NCBI GenBank assembly: GCA_025201865.1
Contig: MU603019.1
Coordinates: forward strand, 1-16,551
Direction: 5' to 3'
Source: Ramicandelaber brevisporus
Lineage: Eukaryota; Kickxellomycota; Ramicandelaberales; Ramicandelaberaceae
DNA length: 16,551 nucleotides
Shown here: one piece after another, positions 5,923 to 13,914 of the stretch
How positions within the stretch are numbered: the first letter of the stretch is position 1
Layout of the letters: every line of letters begins with the position of its first letter
Program-made: the position numbers and the translations under genes
The notes under the pieces: generated by a model
The model's input: the letters and a program-made list of their open reading frames with translations, nothing else
Told to the model about the DNA's origin: nothing
Databases searched by the model: none

Positions 5923-6450
5923 TTAGATGTGGATGCCGAGACCAACACCGAGCTTGGCGCTAATGTCGAGGAGCGGACGGCAGTTGTACGGGCTGCCACC
6001 GAGATTGATACGGACGTCGGCAGCAACGTCGGCATCGACGTCGAGGAGAGAACGCTTGGTGTAGGTTGGTGGCTGGTACGATGGTGGCTGGCTTGGTTCA
6101 CCTGGCTGGCCCGGCTGACCTGGTTGTCCAGGCTGGCCCGGCTGACCCGGTTGGCCTGGCTGTCCTGGCTGTCCTGGCTGTCCTGGCTGTCCTGGCTGAC
6201 CTGGCTGACCTGGCTGACCAGTGCCTGGTGGAATATAGATCGGATAGCAAGCGTGGTTGCGGCCACCAATGTTCACGGCGACTCCAAGACCAACCTTGGC
6301 GCCGATGTTGATGAGAGAGCGCTTAGAGAGCTCAATGGCAGGGAAGTGGGCCGGTTCGATTTGAACCGGAGCGGGAGCGGGGGCGGCAATCACGGCTAGC
6401 GGGGTTGCAGCCAAAGCAAGAGCAGCAGCGAAGACGGAGGAGACACGCAT
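5923..6450 (-). CDS. Secreted protein C: two Kex2 sites and a collagen-like array
   Basis: A 175-residue precursor. Residues 1-22 are a signal peptide. A short Ala-Pro pro-region follows, then K43-R44, module 1 (S45-L to C68-Y-P-I), a collagen-like array of thirteen Gly-Gln-Pro and one Gly-Glu-Pro (78-119), K132-R133, and module 2 (S134-L to C157-R-P-L). A partial third module ends the protein (160-175). Both Lys-Arg pairs are followed by Ser-Leu, as expected for a Kex2-type protease releasing two modules; the C-terminal product would be 42 residues. Modules share Gly-Gly, four residues, Cys-[Tyr/Arg]-Pro with A and B. It faces the LITAF gene tail-to-tail, about 170 bp away. Likely extracellular or wall-associated; function unknown. 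The opposite-strand Trp/Leu-rich frame over the array is a shadow. Confidence 0.85.
   Translation of the reverse strand: MRVSSVFAAALALAATPLAVIAAPAPAPVQIEPAHFPAIELSKRSLINIGAKVGLGVAVNIGGRNHACYPIYIPPGTGQPGQPGQPGQPGQPGQPGQPGQPGQPGQPGQPGQPGQPGEPSQPPSYQPPTYTKRSLLDVDADVAADVRINLGGSPYNCRPLLDISAKLGVGLGIHI
6094..6219 (-). repeat. Nine-bp tandem array encoding Gly-Gln-Pro
   Basis: Fourteen 9-bp units encode thirteen Gly-Gln-Pro and one Gly-Glu-Pro. Seven adjacent units differ only in the Gly codon (GGT versus GGA) with CAGCCA otherwise unchanged, while the rest vary at third positions. This suggests recent expansion at the N-terminal side of the array. Pro in the third position of each triplet fits the collagen Gly-X-Y pattern. 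Confidence 0.9.
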
Positions 6451-6673
6451 TATTAGATGAGACGGGTATGGAGGGGGTTGTTTGTAGTGGGTGGTTGTGG
6501 TGGTGAGTTGCTGTCACAGACGCGTGAGAGATGTAAGATGAATGAGATGGGGTGAATTAGACGAGACGAGATGGAGAGACGCAGTGGCGATGTGAGAAAT
6601 GAGAAGAGATGGTTGTGATGATGGTGAAGCGAGATGACCAGAACGGAAGAACTGCGAGCAGCAACGCAGCCGG

Positions 6674-6680
6674 CTTTATA
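6674..6680 (-). promoter_or_regulatory. TATA box of gene C
   Basis: TATAAAG on the minus strand, about 224 nt before the start codon of gene C. The sequence between is C/T-rich on the transcribed strand, matching other leaders in the window. Confidence 0.6.
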
Positions 6681-8320
6681 CTCTAGGAAAAGGGGGTCGT
6701 TGCTGGCGCTGTCGCTGGTGCTGATGCTGATGCCGATACTGCACATCCCTTTCTGCTACAGACAACGAGCTGAAGCGGACTCGCTGGCAGACACGCAGCG
6801 ACAGAACAGTGAAAAACTGAGCGAAAAGGAGATGGCAGCGAGTGGTTCGCCTGAGTGGTTCGCCTGAGTGGTCAGTTCGCTGGAGGGCTGATGAGCGTGA
6901 CTGTTCAGGAACAAGTAATGAAACGAAACCCGAGAAAGCGCGCAATGAGCGACTCTGCTAGTCGGTTGTCACTGTCGCTGCTCAATTATTTTTAGGCGTG
7001 CTACTGTTGCTGATACTATTGCTGCTGCTATTGCTACTGTTGGTGGGCTGAAAGATGACCGTTTCGCGCAGTGGCGTCGTAGTGCCAACAAGGAAGGAGC
7101 TGGCAAAAGTCCGACCGAATGTTTGCTTGCACCTCCTTCGGCCTTCGCACGCAGTCAGAATCGCCTAATTGCCGTGAGCAGCAGCAACAGCAATAATAGC
7201 GAGACTGGTGTCATTGAACTCGAGTGCAATGGCAAAGCAGGCGATTCTCTCTCACGTGTGTGCCAGAGCTGCAATCGCCACGCTGATCGTCGAGTGCAAT
7301 GGCTTGGCTCAGCCAGCGTCGCTGCGATGTGGTCGACTGCATTCAACAGTAACAGCGAGAGCAGCAAACGGCACCATCATAGTCGCTCACTCACTCCATT
7401 CATCCCCACGCCGAGTACAGTGTTGTAACAGCTCATTGAGCACTCGAGACTCATTTGCGGCACACAGTTACTCACTCCGCATGGATTACCTCCTCATTTT
7501 GCTCTTCCTAAAAAACATTTTCCACCGCTCTCGGTTCATTCCGCCGCTTCAACAGCACACATTCGTAACCACGCTGATTACGTGTGTGTGCTCTTGCTCA
7601 TTGTCCAACACACAACTGTTGCTGCTTCGATTCTTGGAATGCCACCGCCAACATTGAGCAGCCTCCCTCTCACTCACTCACTCACTCATTCGCTCACTCA
7701 ATCCTAATAACGAGAGTAGGACAAAGTATTCTGCCGTCATATTACATGTAGCATCCAGCCTTTTGTAGACAACTTTACGCGCCTTGCCTCCTCAAACATA
7801 TACAATTAAGAGTTCGAACTGTCTCTTTCTTTCGTTCGTTTTCTCACAAACGTTGACCACTTCTCCGCTGTTGATTACTCTCACGCCTTACTTTTGTATC
7901 ACACTTACTTACTCACTCACTCACTCAATCGACGCACTCGCTCTCTGCCAGTCAAACAAACAGCCTGCAAAAAAAGCAACAAGCAACAAGTAACAAGCAA
8001 CAAGCAAGAAAAAGACTTGCAGCAACAGCGCTGCTCCCCACTCATTACTAACTCAACACCTCCTCCCCACTCATCGCCAGTACACACACACACGCGCGCA
8101 TACACGCATACACGCATCCTCGCCCTCAGTCGGGCTTTCTGTCGTTCTTCGTTTTGAGTTTGTCTGACCACCCGCTCCTCTGTGTGCAACTCCAGTCAAA
8201 CAACGAAAAACAAGCGAAACAAAAAAGTCTGCACACCGCCAGCAGATAAACCAACTGCAACAGCACAAGCACAGGCACCAACAGCAACAGCAGCTCAAGG
8301 CGAATCTTTTGTTCAAAGAA
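6681..8320. other. Noncoding region between gene C and the small peptide gene
   Basis: About 1.6 kb with no supportable gene. It includes a 13-nt tandem repeat (6841-6872), a 14-nt direct repeat (7220-7233 and 7290-7303), and CACT tetranucleotide runs (about 7667-7700 and 7907-7928). There is also a CAAGCAA-type run (about 7974-8012) and CA/CG dinucleotides near 8081-8115. CAG/CAA triplets run up to the next start codon. Open frames of 60-150 codons here are Ser/His/Leu-rich translations of repeats. Confidence 0.55.
6841..6872. repeat. 13-nt tandem repeat
   Basis: Two full copies of AGTGGTTCGCCTG plus a six-base third start (AGTGGT). It is about 400 bp upstream of gene C and could be a replication-slippage product; no function is evident. 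Confidence 0.8.
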
Positions 8321-8491
8321 ATGGCACGTAGTGCTTCGGTCTTCACAGCAGCAGCAGCGGCAGTTGCGGCAGTTGCAGCGGCGGTGTTGTTGATTGCTAT
8401 GGCTGTATCTGCAGCTCCAGCAGTGGACATTGCTCGTGTTCCGAAATCCGACACAATCTCTCCACCAGGTGGACCATCTGGTCCGTGGTAA
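8321..8491 (+). CDS. Putative 56-residue secreted peptide precursor
   Basis: A short frame from an ATG with a purine at -3. Residues 1-31 are an unusually long Ala/Val-rich hydrophobic leader with two Arg or polar residues at the start, ending Ser-Ala-Ala; it could be a signal peptide or a membrane anchor. The remaining ~25 residues are hydrophilic, with a single Lys, and end in S-P-P-G-G-P-S-G-P-W. A short Pro/Gly-rich product with C-terminal Trp would be consistent with a secreted signalling peptide, but there is no homology I can name. The upstream leader is rich in CAG/CAA, as at the eIF4E start. It is tail-to-tail with the channel gene. A chance open frame remains possible because Ala comes from GCA/GCG repeats. 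Confidence 0.45.
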   Translation: MARSASVFTAAAAAVAAVAAAVLLIAMAVSAAPAVDIARVPKSDTISPPGGPSGPW

Positions 8492-8842
8492 ACTCACTCT
8501 CCAATCTTGCACAAACAATCTTTTTTTGCGCTCTACTCGCTAATCGTGTATTTATCTTTTTTACTTTTACTATTCCTTTTACTCTTCCTTTCACATCTTT
8601 TTTTTTAATCATTAGGGCAGATCTACTACTTGTTTCGATTCGATCTGATTGATTGATTAATTAAAAACAGTTTGAGATTAAAATGAGAATGAAAGAAATG
8701 AAAAGAAAAGAAAAGAAAAGAAAAGAAAAGAAAAGAAAAGAAAAGAAAAGAAAAGAAAAGAAAAGAAATGGCAAGCAAAAAAAGATAGTGTGTTTGGATG
8801 AGATAAAATGTGCGGTGACTGCTTCGGAGTTACGCTGTATGG
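8492..8842. other. Convergent 3' region with T-rich tracts and AAAAG repeat
   Basis: The gap between the small peptide gene and the end of the channel gene. It has T-rich stretches (8520-8610), GATT repeats (8648-8659) and an AAAAG microsatellite (8701-8765). It probably carries both 3' ends. No gene is supported; the Lys-rich frame starting at 8683 is the microsatellite. Confidence 0.6.
8701..8765. repeat. (AAAAG)13 microsatellite
   Basis: Thirteen perfect AAAAG units, flanked by near-units on both sides. It lies in the 3' intergenic region downstream of the channel gene. Confidence 0.95.
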
Positions 8843-11800
8843 TTAATCAGACCAGGGGCTGTCTGTGTCGGGCTGATAGTGTGTGCTAGTGGTCGTTTGC
8901 ACCTGTGGCATGCCGGTAGCAGATGCACTAGCAAATTCTATTTCGGAGTCACTCAACACGGTCGCTTGGGCTGGAGTTGGTGGCATCACGTCGATTGCAA
9001 CTGATTCGTGCTCTTCTGCCACCGTTCCTGAATTTGCTTTTGCTGCTTCATTTCCATCTTCAGCATCAGCATCAGTGTGTGTGACTGTGCCAATTGCACC
9101 AGCCCTCGTCACTGCAGCTGCAGCTGAAGTTGAAGCAGCAGCAGTCAAATCCAGCAAGTTTGCGTGGTCTTCGCCTTCCTCAACAAGGTCTGCATCGTCG
9201 TCAGTTTCTTCGTGAGACCATTCGTTCAGCACGTCTGCTGGAACTGGTAACCACAGGCTCGGCAACGTGCCACCAATGGCCGGATGCTCGAATGCATGGA
9301 TACCGCTATCCAATACACCGTCGACAATCATCATGGAGGATTCGCGATAGTCGGTGCGGTTTGATGGGCTGAAGTGCGACCCAGCATCCAAGTAGTGATC
9401 AGAATGAGCGAGTGCAACCAGAGCAGCTCGTGGTAAATGAGCCCAGAGAGACTGAACCAGAGTGGGAGGAGATGAAGGAACAATGAACGAGAAGCGAGAT
9501 CGAGATGGATCGGGTGGGATTGCGGAGACAAATGGCACAGTTGGAGCGTGGAGATGACCAGTAACTGAAGCCTCGATCCACGGGTTGGTGATACTTGATC
9601 GGCTGGAGCCAACATGATGTACACCCGATGCAACACTTGGGCGAGCTGTCAAGTGCTCGGTGGGGAGAGGAGATGGGGTTTCTGCGTCGCTATTTGAGGA
9701 TGGAGAAAGAATGGCATCAATATTAGCGCCAGTTGTAGAGATTGGAGCAGCTGGAGGATGAGGCGGATGGAATGGAGGGATTCTAATGATTGGAACAGCT
9801 GGATCACGGAAGCTCTTTGGATGGAATGACCAGAACCACGATGCAACTCTACCGCGGATTGTACGGGTCTTGCGTCGATTCTGCTGAGTGGCCTGAGCTG
9901 TTGTGGCTGCTGCTGCTGCTGTATTGCCATTACCCAATAGCGGACTACTTTCATTGCCGCCTTCTACAGCAGCAGACGCTATGTATGCATTTTCATTTTC
10001 GTTATTATGATCATTATTACTGCTGCCATCAAACTCATTGTAATAATCAGCTGGAATCATGTAGCTATGAAGAGTTACACCGTCTAATCCAGTTCTATTG
10101 TTGCCATTAACGTCTAAATTATACATACTACCAATTGCAGTGTCGAACGATCTAGTTCTCTCAAACAATGCACCTGCCATTAGAGTAGTTGTGTCATCCT
10201 CAGTGGCCAAGTGAGCATTGGAGTTGGAATGAGAGGTAGAGCCATATCGATACTGAGCACGTCTAATCTGATCAATGTGCTCATCCTCGCGCAATAGCTC
10301 CAAAGGAACACCCATTCCACCAGTGGCTGAACCACCGCTTGATTCGCCTCCCAATATTAAACCATCTGGCCCACCTGAACCAAATCCAATTCCACCTCCC
10401 TTTTCTTCACACAACTTAAGTCCGACTCTTCTGTAAAAGATCAAGTTCATAATCATCAAAGGAACCATCATTGACGACAGGATGACATGTTTACGCAGTG
10501 CAAAGAATCCAAACATCAGGATCTGATGAATAAACATTGTCACTATTAATCTACGCAGCGTGTATGGCCATGCTGCGCCAGCTGTCTCACTTGGATATGT
10601 ATACACATATAACACCAAGTATTTCTGTGCAATATACGTAAATCCAAAGAACACTGTAACTGCCAATAGAATCTGCGGCTCAAGAGTGGAATAAGTCAGT
10701 CCAAGAATAAACACCAACATTGAGGTTGGATACAGAGTGCCCCAGGACACAATGGTTGGATACTGAGCCTCATCTGCGTGGTCTCTCGGTGTAGATGAGT
10801 ACAATGCGCGTCTAATTATATATAATAAAACGGCGCCAAATTGGAACAACTGAAGTGGAGCAAAGCCAATACCCAGCATGATTACCCAATTAGTAAAGAA
10901 CGGGGCAGCAGATGGAAGAGACATGGCTAGCTTTTCAGGCAGTTTATGAGGATCAGCCCATATCTGCCACAGAGCGTTCAATGTAGCTGATGACACTGTG
11001 AACAGCAGCAAAACATTGCAGATCAATGAAAAGAAATATCTACTCAGCACTGCCAAATCCACTTCACTCTTGGATCTCAATCCCTCCAAGTAGTGTGCAA
11101 TATATCCAAACAACGTGGGCTGAGATGCCAAAAAGATTGGCAAAATAAGCGATGGAAGTGTCACTGTAAGAAGTGTGTTGGCCAGTGGACTCCATTCTGC
11201 CAATTTCTCCAAAAATGGGAACCAGCGCACCAAAGTAGGCAGAGACACAAGCGATGCAACAGACGCCACCGGAACAATCCAGAAGAATATCAGCAGAATC
11301 AGTGCCAATGAAGATAGTATCGATCGACCAAATCTAGCTGACATTGACAATGGCAAATTGTACCAAATCAAATCACGCGGCTCAGGTGCTGGTGCTGCGT
11401 GCATATGACTCAGAGAGGCAGCTGTCATGGAATTGCATGCAATGTGGGCTGCAGCAGGCACTTGGAATGTAATGAAAGCCACGCTTGAACGAGTGGCAGC
11501 CTCTTCGGCGTCTGAGCCAAAAGTGGCTGAGATTGGAGAGCTAGGCTGCTCTTCAGTGTTATTCTCCCAAGTATAGCTTGATCTAAACTGCAGTCTAACC
11601 TTCTTTACTGCTTCATCAAAAATCATAAATCGGATTCTCCAGTAATCAATGTTATCCATCCACTTACCACCAATACCAATAATGGAGCAGCAGCTGCTTG
11701 ATACATGTACATGTTCATCATCTTCTCCTTCAATGACACCATCAATCAGTTCCTCATTGCTCGCGTATTCTCTGCGGCCATGTTCTGAAATTGTACCCAT

Positions 11801-13201
11801 ATGAACAGCTGGATTATGCGATGATGGCGATGTTGACATTCTAGCTGAGTCATCTCCACTCTCTCCATTCTCTCCACTTTGTTGATGTTGATGTTGCTGT
11901 TGTTGACTATGCTGCTGGTGATGATGATGATGGTGATGGTTCTGACGCTGTAAGTGCTCAGCTTCTTGAGCATACAGTCTTCGCAGCACAACGTCACCTG
12001 GAGGAACCCACTTCTGTGGTCTGGCACGTGGTTTCTTGCGATGTTCCATTCTGTCAATTTGCGCCATCCATCGAGCCACCATTGCATTCTCTTTGGCTCT
12101 AGCCTGCGGCGTATCTTGTAATGCGACATGTCTGAGCTTCGCTGGATTGTAACCTGGTGCTACGCATGGATTACCCAATGCGGCAGTGTAGGCTTCTTCC
12201 AGTCGACGCAAAGCCACTGCGCGCTGATGAGTCAAACTCTCCAGGTGCTCAATAACTGCCGGTGTTGGACAAATGTACGCAGCTTCAACTGTTCCACCAA
12301 GGTTCAGGCTGTCGTAAAACAGTTTGAGGGAATCTGCATTGCGGAGTGACTTTGGAATGCCAGACAGCATGATTGTGCGAGAAGCCAATGAGGCGCGAGT
12401 TTGTCTCAAAAAGTGCCACCGTAATGAAAGCCACTGGCAGGTGAATCGATACAGGAACAAATATGCCATCATTGTGAATATATAGGTGAACGTTAAATGG
12501 GCAGACAAGTAGTCGAACGCAAATGGAAGCGCAATGGGTGGGCCAGCTGGCGGACTTGTTGTGGAGTTTGTGAAACTGAAGCCACTGCTCGACTCGGTTG
12601 CATGGGAGATGGCCTGGAGAACTGCACCAGCAGGATCTGGTGAAGGGCTGGGAGAGGGCTCAGGGTCAGCTCCATCGTCCTTGTCTTTGTCATCGTTTCT
12701 ATGGTTGAAGAAAATGTTGATTGGCCAAATGATGGCAGTGCCAAATATGCACATCACTGCAAACAGCTGGAAACACATTCTAATAAACCGAAGATACAGC
12801 AGCGCATCCAGTCCAACAGTCCTCAGAATAAATGCATCGGAGGCTCGCCACACAGGTGAAAGCCAGCTGAAGAACCCAGGCGATATTGCAGGCGGTCGAT
12901 TTTTGCGCAGCCGCATTCTTGGCGAATACATCCGTGCCCACCTCGTGCGCAGTATAGCAAATCCAATCAAACACAGCATACAAATGATGGAGGCCACCGT
13001 CAGCTGAGTGAGAATGTTCAGCCTCTTGTTGGCGTTGTATGGAGCAGTGCCAGGGATTCGGTCAGGGTCTCGGCTGGGATCATCACCTGGGCCGTCTCCT
13101 GGGTCGTCTCCATCAAAGAGGCTGTAGGATCGAGTCGCTGTAAATGAGGAAGCTGTTGGCGGCCACGGTGGTGCCAAGCTCTCGTACATCATTGCCTGCA
13201 T
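8843..13201 (-). CDS. CSC1/OSCA/TMEM63-family osmosensitive cation channel
   Basis: A 1452-residue membrane protein, intronless and far longer than yeast Csc1 (about 780). N-terminal RSN1-type TM region: helices near 66-86, 138-161 and 234-254, with the family motif G-L-D-A-L-L-Y-L-R-F (130-139). Cytosolic domain about 258-612: it opens with R-T-I-M-L-S-G-I-P (275-283), ends around D-L-I-W-Y-N-L (610-616), and holds a His/Gln insertion (422-441). The 7TM channel core (about 625-925) has the expected L-P-E-K-L-A segment and the E-T-A-G-A-A-W-P stretch. A disordered Ser/Thr/Asp-rich C-terminal tail of over 500 residues follows. Family members are mechanosensitive or hyperosmolality-gated cation channels of the plasma membrane. 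Start: first Met at 13201; Met4 and Met5 are alternatives. It is divergent from eIF4E. Confidence 0.95.
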   Translation of the reverse strand: MQAMMYESLAPPWPPTASSFTATRSYSLFDGDDPGDGPGDDPSRDPDRIPGTAPYNANKRLNILTQLTVASIICMLCLIGFAILRTRWARMYSPRMRLRKNRPPAISPGFFSWLSPVWRASDAFILRTVGLDALLYLRFIRMCFQLFAVMCIFGTAIIWPINIFFNHRNDDKDKDDGADPEPSPSPSPDPAGAVLQAISHATESSSGFSFTNSTTSPPAGPPIALPFAFDYLSAHLTFTYIFTMMAYLFLYRFTCQWLSLRWHFLRQTRASLASRTIMLSGIPKSLRNADSLKLFYDSLNLGGTVEAAYICPTPAVIEHLESLTHQRAVALRRLEEAYTAALGNPCVAPGYNPAKLRHVALQDTPQARAKENAMVARWMAQIDRMEHRKKPRARPQKWVPPGDVVLRRLYAQEAEHLQRQNHHHHHHHQQHSQQQQHQHQQSGENGESGDDSARMSTSPSSHNPAVHMGTISEHGRREYASNEELIDGVIEGEDDEHVHVSSSCCSIIGIGGKWMDNIDYWRIRFMIFDEAVKKVRLQFRSSYTWENNTEEQPSSPISATFGSDAEEAATRSSVAFITFQVPAAAHIACNSMTAASLSHMHAAPAPEPRDLIWYNLPLSMSARFGRSILSSLALILLIFFWIVPVASVASLVSLPTLVRWFPFLEKLAEWSPLANTLLTVTLPSLILPIFLASQPTLFGYIAHYLEGLRSKSEVDLAVLSRYFFSLICNVLLLFTVSSATLNALWQIWADPHKLPEKLAMSLPSAAPFFTNWVIMLGIGFAPLQLFQFGAVLLYIIRRALYSSTPRDHADEAQYPTIVSWGTLYPTSMLVFILGLTYSTLEPQILLAVTVFFGFTYIAQKYLVLYVYTYPSETAGAAWPYTLRRLIVTMFIHQILMFGFFALRKHVILSSMMVPLMIMNLIFYRRVGLKLCEEKGGGIGFGSGGPDGLILGGESSGGSATGGMGVPLELLREDEHIDQIRRAQYRYGSTSHSNSNAHLATEDDTTTLMAGALFERTRSFDTAIGSMYNLDVNGNNRTGLDGVTLHSYMIPADYYNEFDGSSNNDHNNENENAYIASAAVEGGNESSPLLGNGNTAAAAATTAQATQQNRRKTRTIRGRVASWFWSFHPKSFRDPAVPIIRIPPFHPPHPPAAPISTTGANIDAILSPSSNSDAETPSPLPTEHLTARPSVASGVHHVGSSRSSITNPWIEASVTGHLHAPTVPFVSAIPPDPSRSRFSFIVPSSPPTLVQSLWAHLPRAALVALAHSDHYLDAGSHFSPSNRTDYRESSMMIVDGVLDSGIHAFEHPAIGGTLPSLWLPVPADVLNEWSHEETDDDADLVEEGEDHANLLDLTAAASTSAAAAVTRAGAIGTVTHTDADAEDGNEAAKANSGTVAEEHESVAIDVMPPTPAQATVLSDSEIEFASASATGMPQVQTTTSTHYQPDTDSPWSD
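11879..11938 (-). repeat. His/Gln-coding low-complexity tract in channel
   Basis: Encodes residues 422-441 of the channel: seven consecutive His, then Gln/His. On the plus strand it appears as TGATGATG and TTGTTG-type repeats. It sits in the cytosolic loop, where length variation is usually tolerated. Confidence 0.85.
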
Positions 13202-13202
13202 C

Positions 13203-13212
13203 TTGACGTCAA
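13203..13212. promoter_or_regulatory. CRE-like palindrome TTGACGTCAA next to channel start
   Basis: A perfect 10-nt palindrome containing TGACGTCA, the ATF/CREB consensus, ending one base before the channel's first ATG. In fungi this consensus is bound by stress bZIP factors such as Sko1 and Atf1. A related site with GACGTCA lies at 13393-13399. Osmotic-stress control of the channel is inference. Confidence 0.45.
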
Positions 13213-13392
13213 CCGACTGAAGCGCGCGCGCGTACGCAACAAAAGAGGAAAGGAAAGAAAACGAGTATTGAAAAAAAAAACTTGAATTGAAGAATTGTCG
13301 AGAGAAAAGAAGGGAATGAAATACGTGTGTTTGCTTGGCGTTGGCATTGGCAACAACAGAAATACTCGCTTTGATGCGCGACTTTGCACGTA

Positions 13393-13399
13393 GACGTCA
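13393..13399. promoter_or_regulatory. Second CRE-like site (GACGTCA)
   Basis: AGACGTCAA matches seven of eight positions of TGACGTCA and lies about 195 bp upstream of the channel start and 515 bp upstream of eIF4E. It is preceded by another ACGT core (CACGTA). Confidence 0.35.
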
Positions 13400-13835
13400 A
13401 TACTGACCGAAGCAGTCTCATGCCCAAAAAAAACAAAGACAATGATAGCCAGACTGATCCCTGTTTCTGCAGAGCACCAGTGTTCTCATCCATGCTCTCA
13501 TGCTCTCTCTCTCCCTGCCTCTCCCTCTATTCCCCATGCTGGGAAGTATTCGTTTCGTTAGGATCGCAGAAACAATGAACAGCAACCAATGTCGCAAGCA
13601 CGCGTCGTAGTCTTCTGTCGTTTGAAACCACCAAACTATTTTTTTTTTAACATCCTTCCCCCCACAAAATCACGATCGAAACACTCGCGTCCCAACAGCC
13701 AGGAACCTCTCCATCGCAAGCTCAGAGCAACAGCAGCAGCATCGCCGTCAATCGCCAGTCGTTAACACAGCCAACAGCCTGATCAATCAATCAATCCGTC
13801 CATCCATCAGCAGACAGCTTCGGGAAGTCTCTCTC

Positions 13836-13847
13836 TATATATATTAT
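13836..13847 (+). promoter_or_regulatory. TATA-rich box of the eIF4E gene
   Basis: TATATATATTAT follows a CTCTCTC run, 68 nt before the start codon. A T/C-rich leader and then a CAG/CAA-rich stretch leads directly to the ATG. Confidence 0.6.
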
Positions 13848-13914
13848 TTTTTCGACTGCCTTTTTCTCTTCTATTTGTTCAGCAGCAACAACAGCAACAG
13901 CAGCAACAGCAACA

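Larger units (their letters stand above)
13202..13835. other. Divergent promoter region, channel gene and eIF4E
   Basis: About 0.6 kb with no gene. It contains a CRE-type palindrome at 13203-13212, an alternating CG tract (13222-13237), a second GACGTCA site (13393-13399) and A-runs and T-runs. CAG and CAAT repeats lie near 13731-13800. Confidence 0.6.

Noticed and set aside
6094-6219. Regular short repeats that might suggest a CRISPR-like array
   Set aside because: Contiguous 9-bp coding repeats without spacers, in a eukaryotic secreted-protein gene.
5929-6399. Plus-strand frame with Leu/Trp/Thr repeats over gene C
   Set aside because: A shadow of the Gly-Gln-Pro array; the minus strand has the signal peptide, Kex2-like sites and shared modules.
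7123-7657. Overlapping plus-strand frames of 101 and 149 codons
   Set aside because: Ser/Asn/His-rich low-complexity product with no motif, overlapping in different frames; nothing distinguishes them from chance.
8683-8889. Lys-rich plus-strand frame
   Set aside because: Produced by the AAAAG microsatellite and extends into the antisense of the channel gene.
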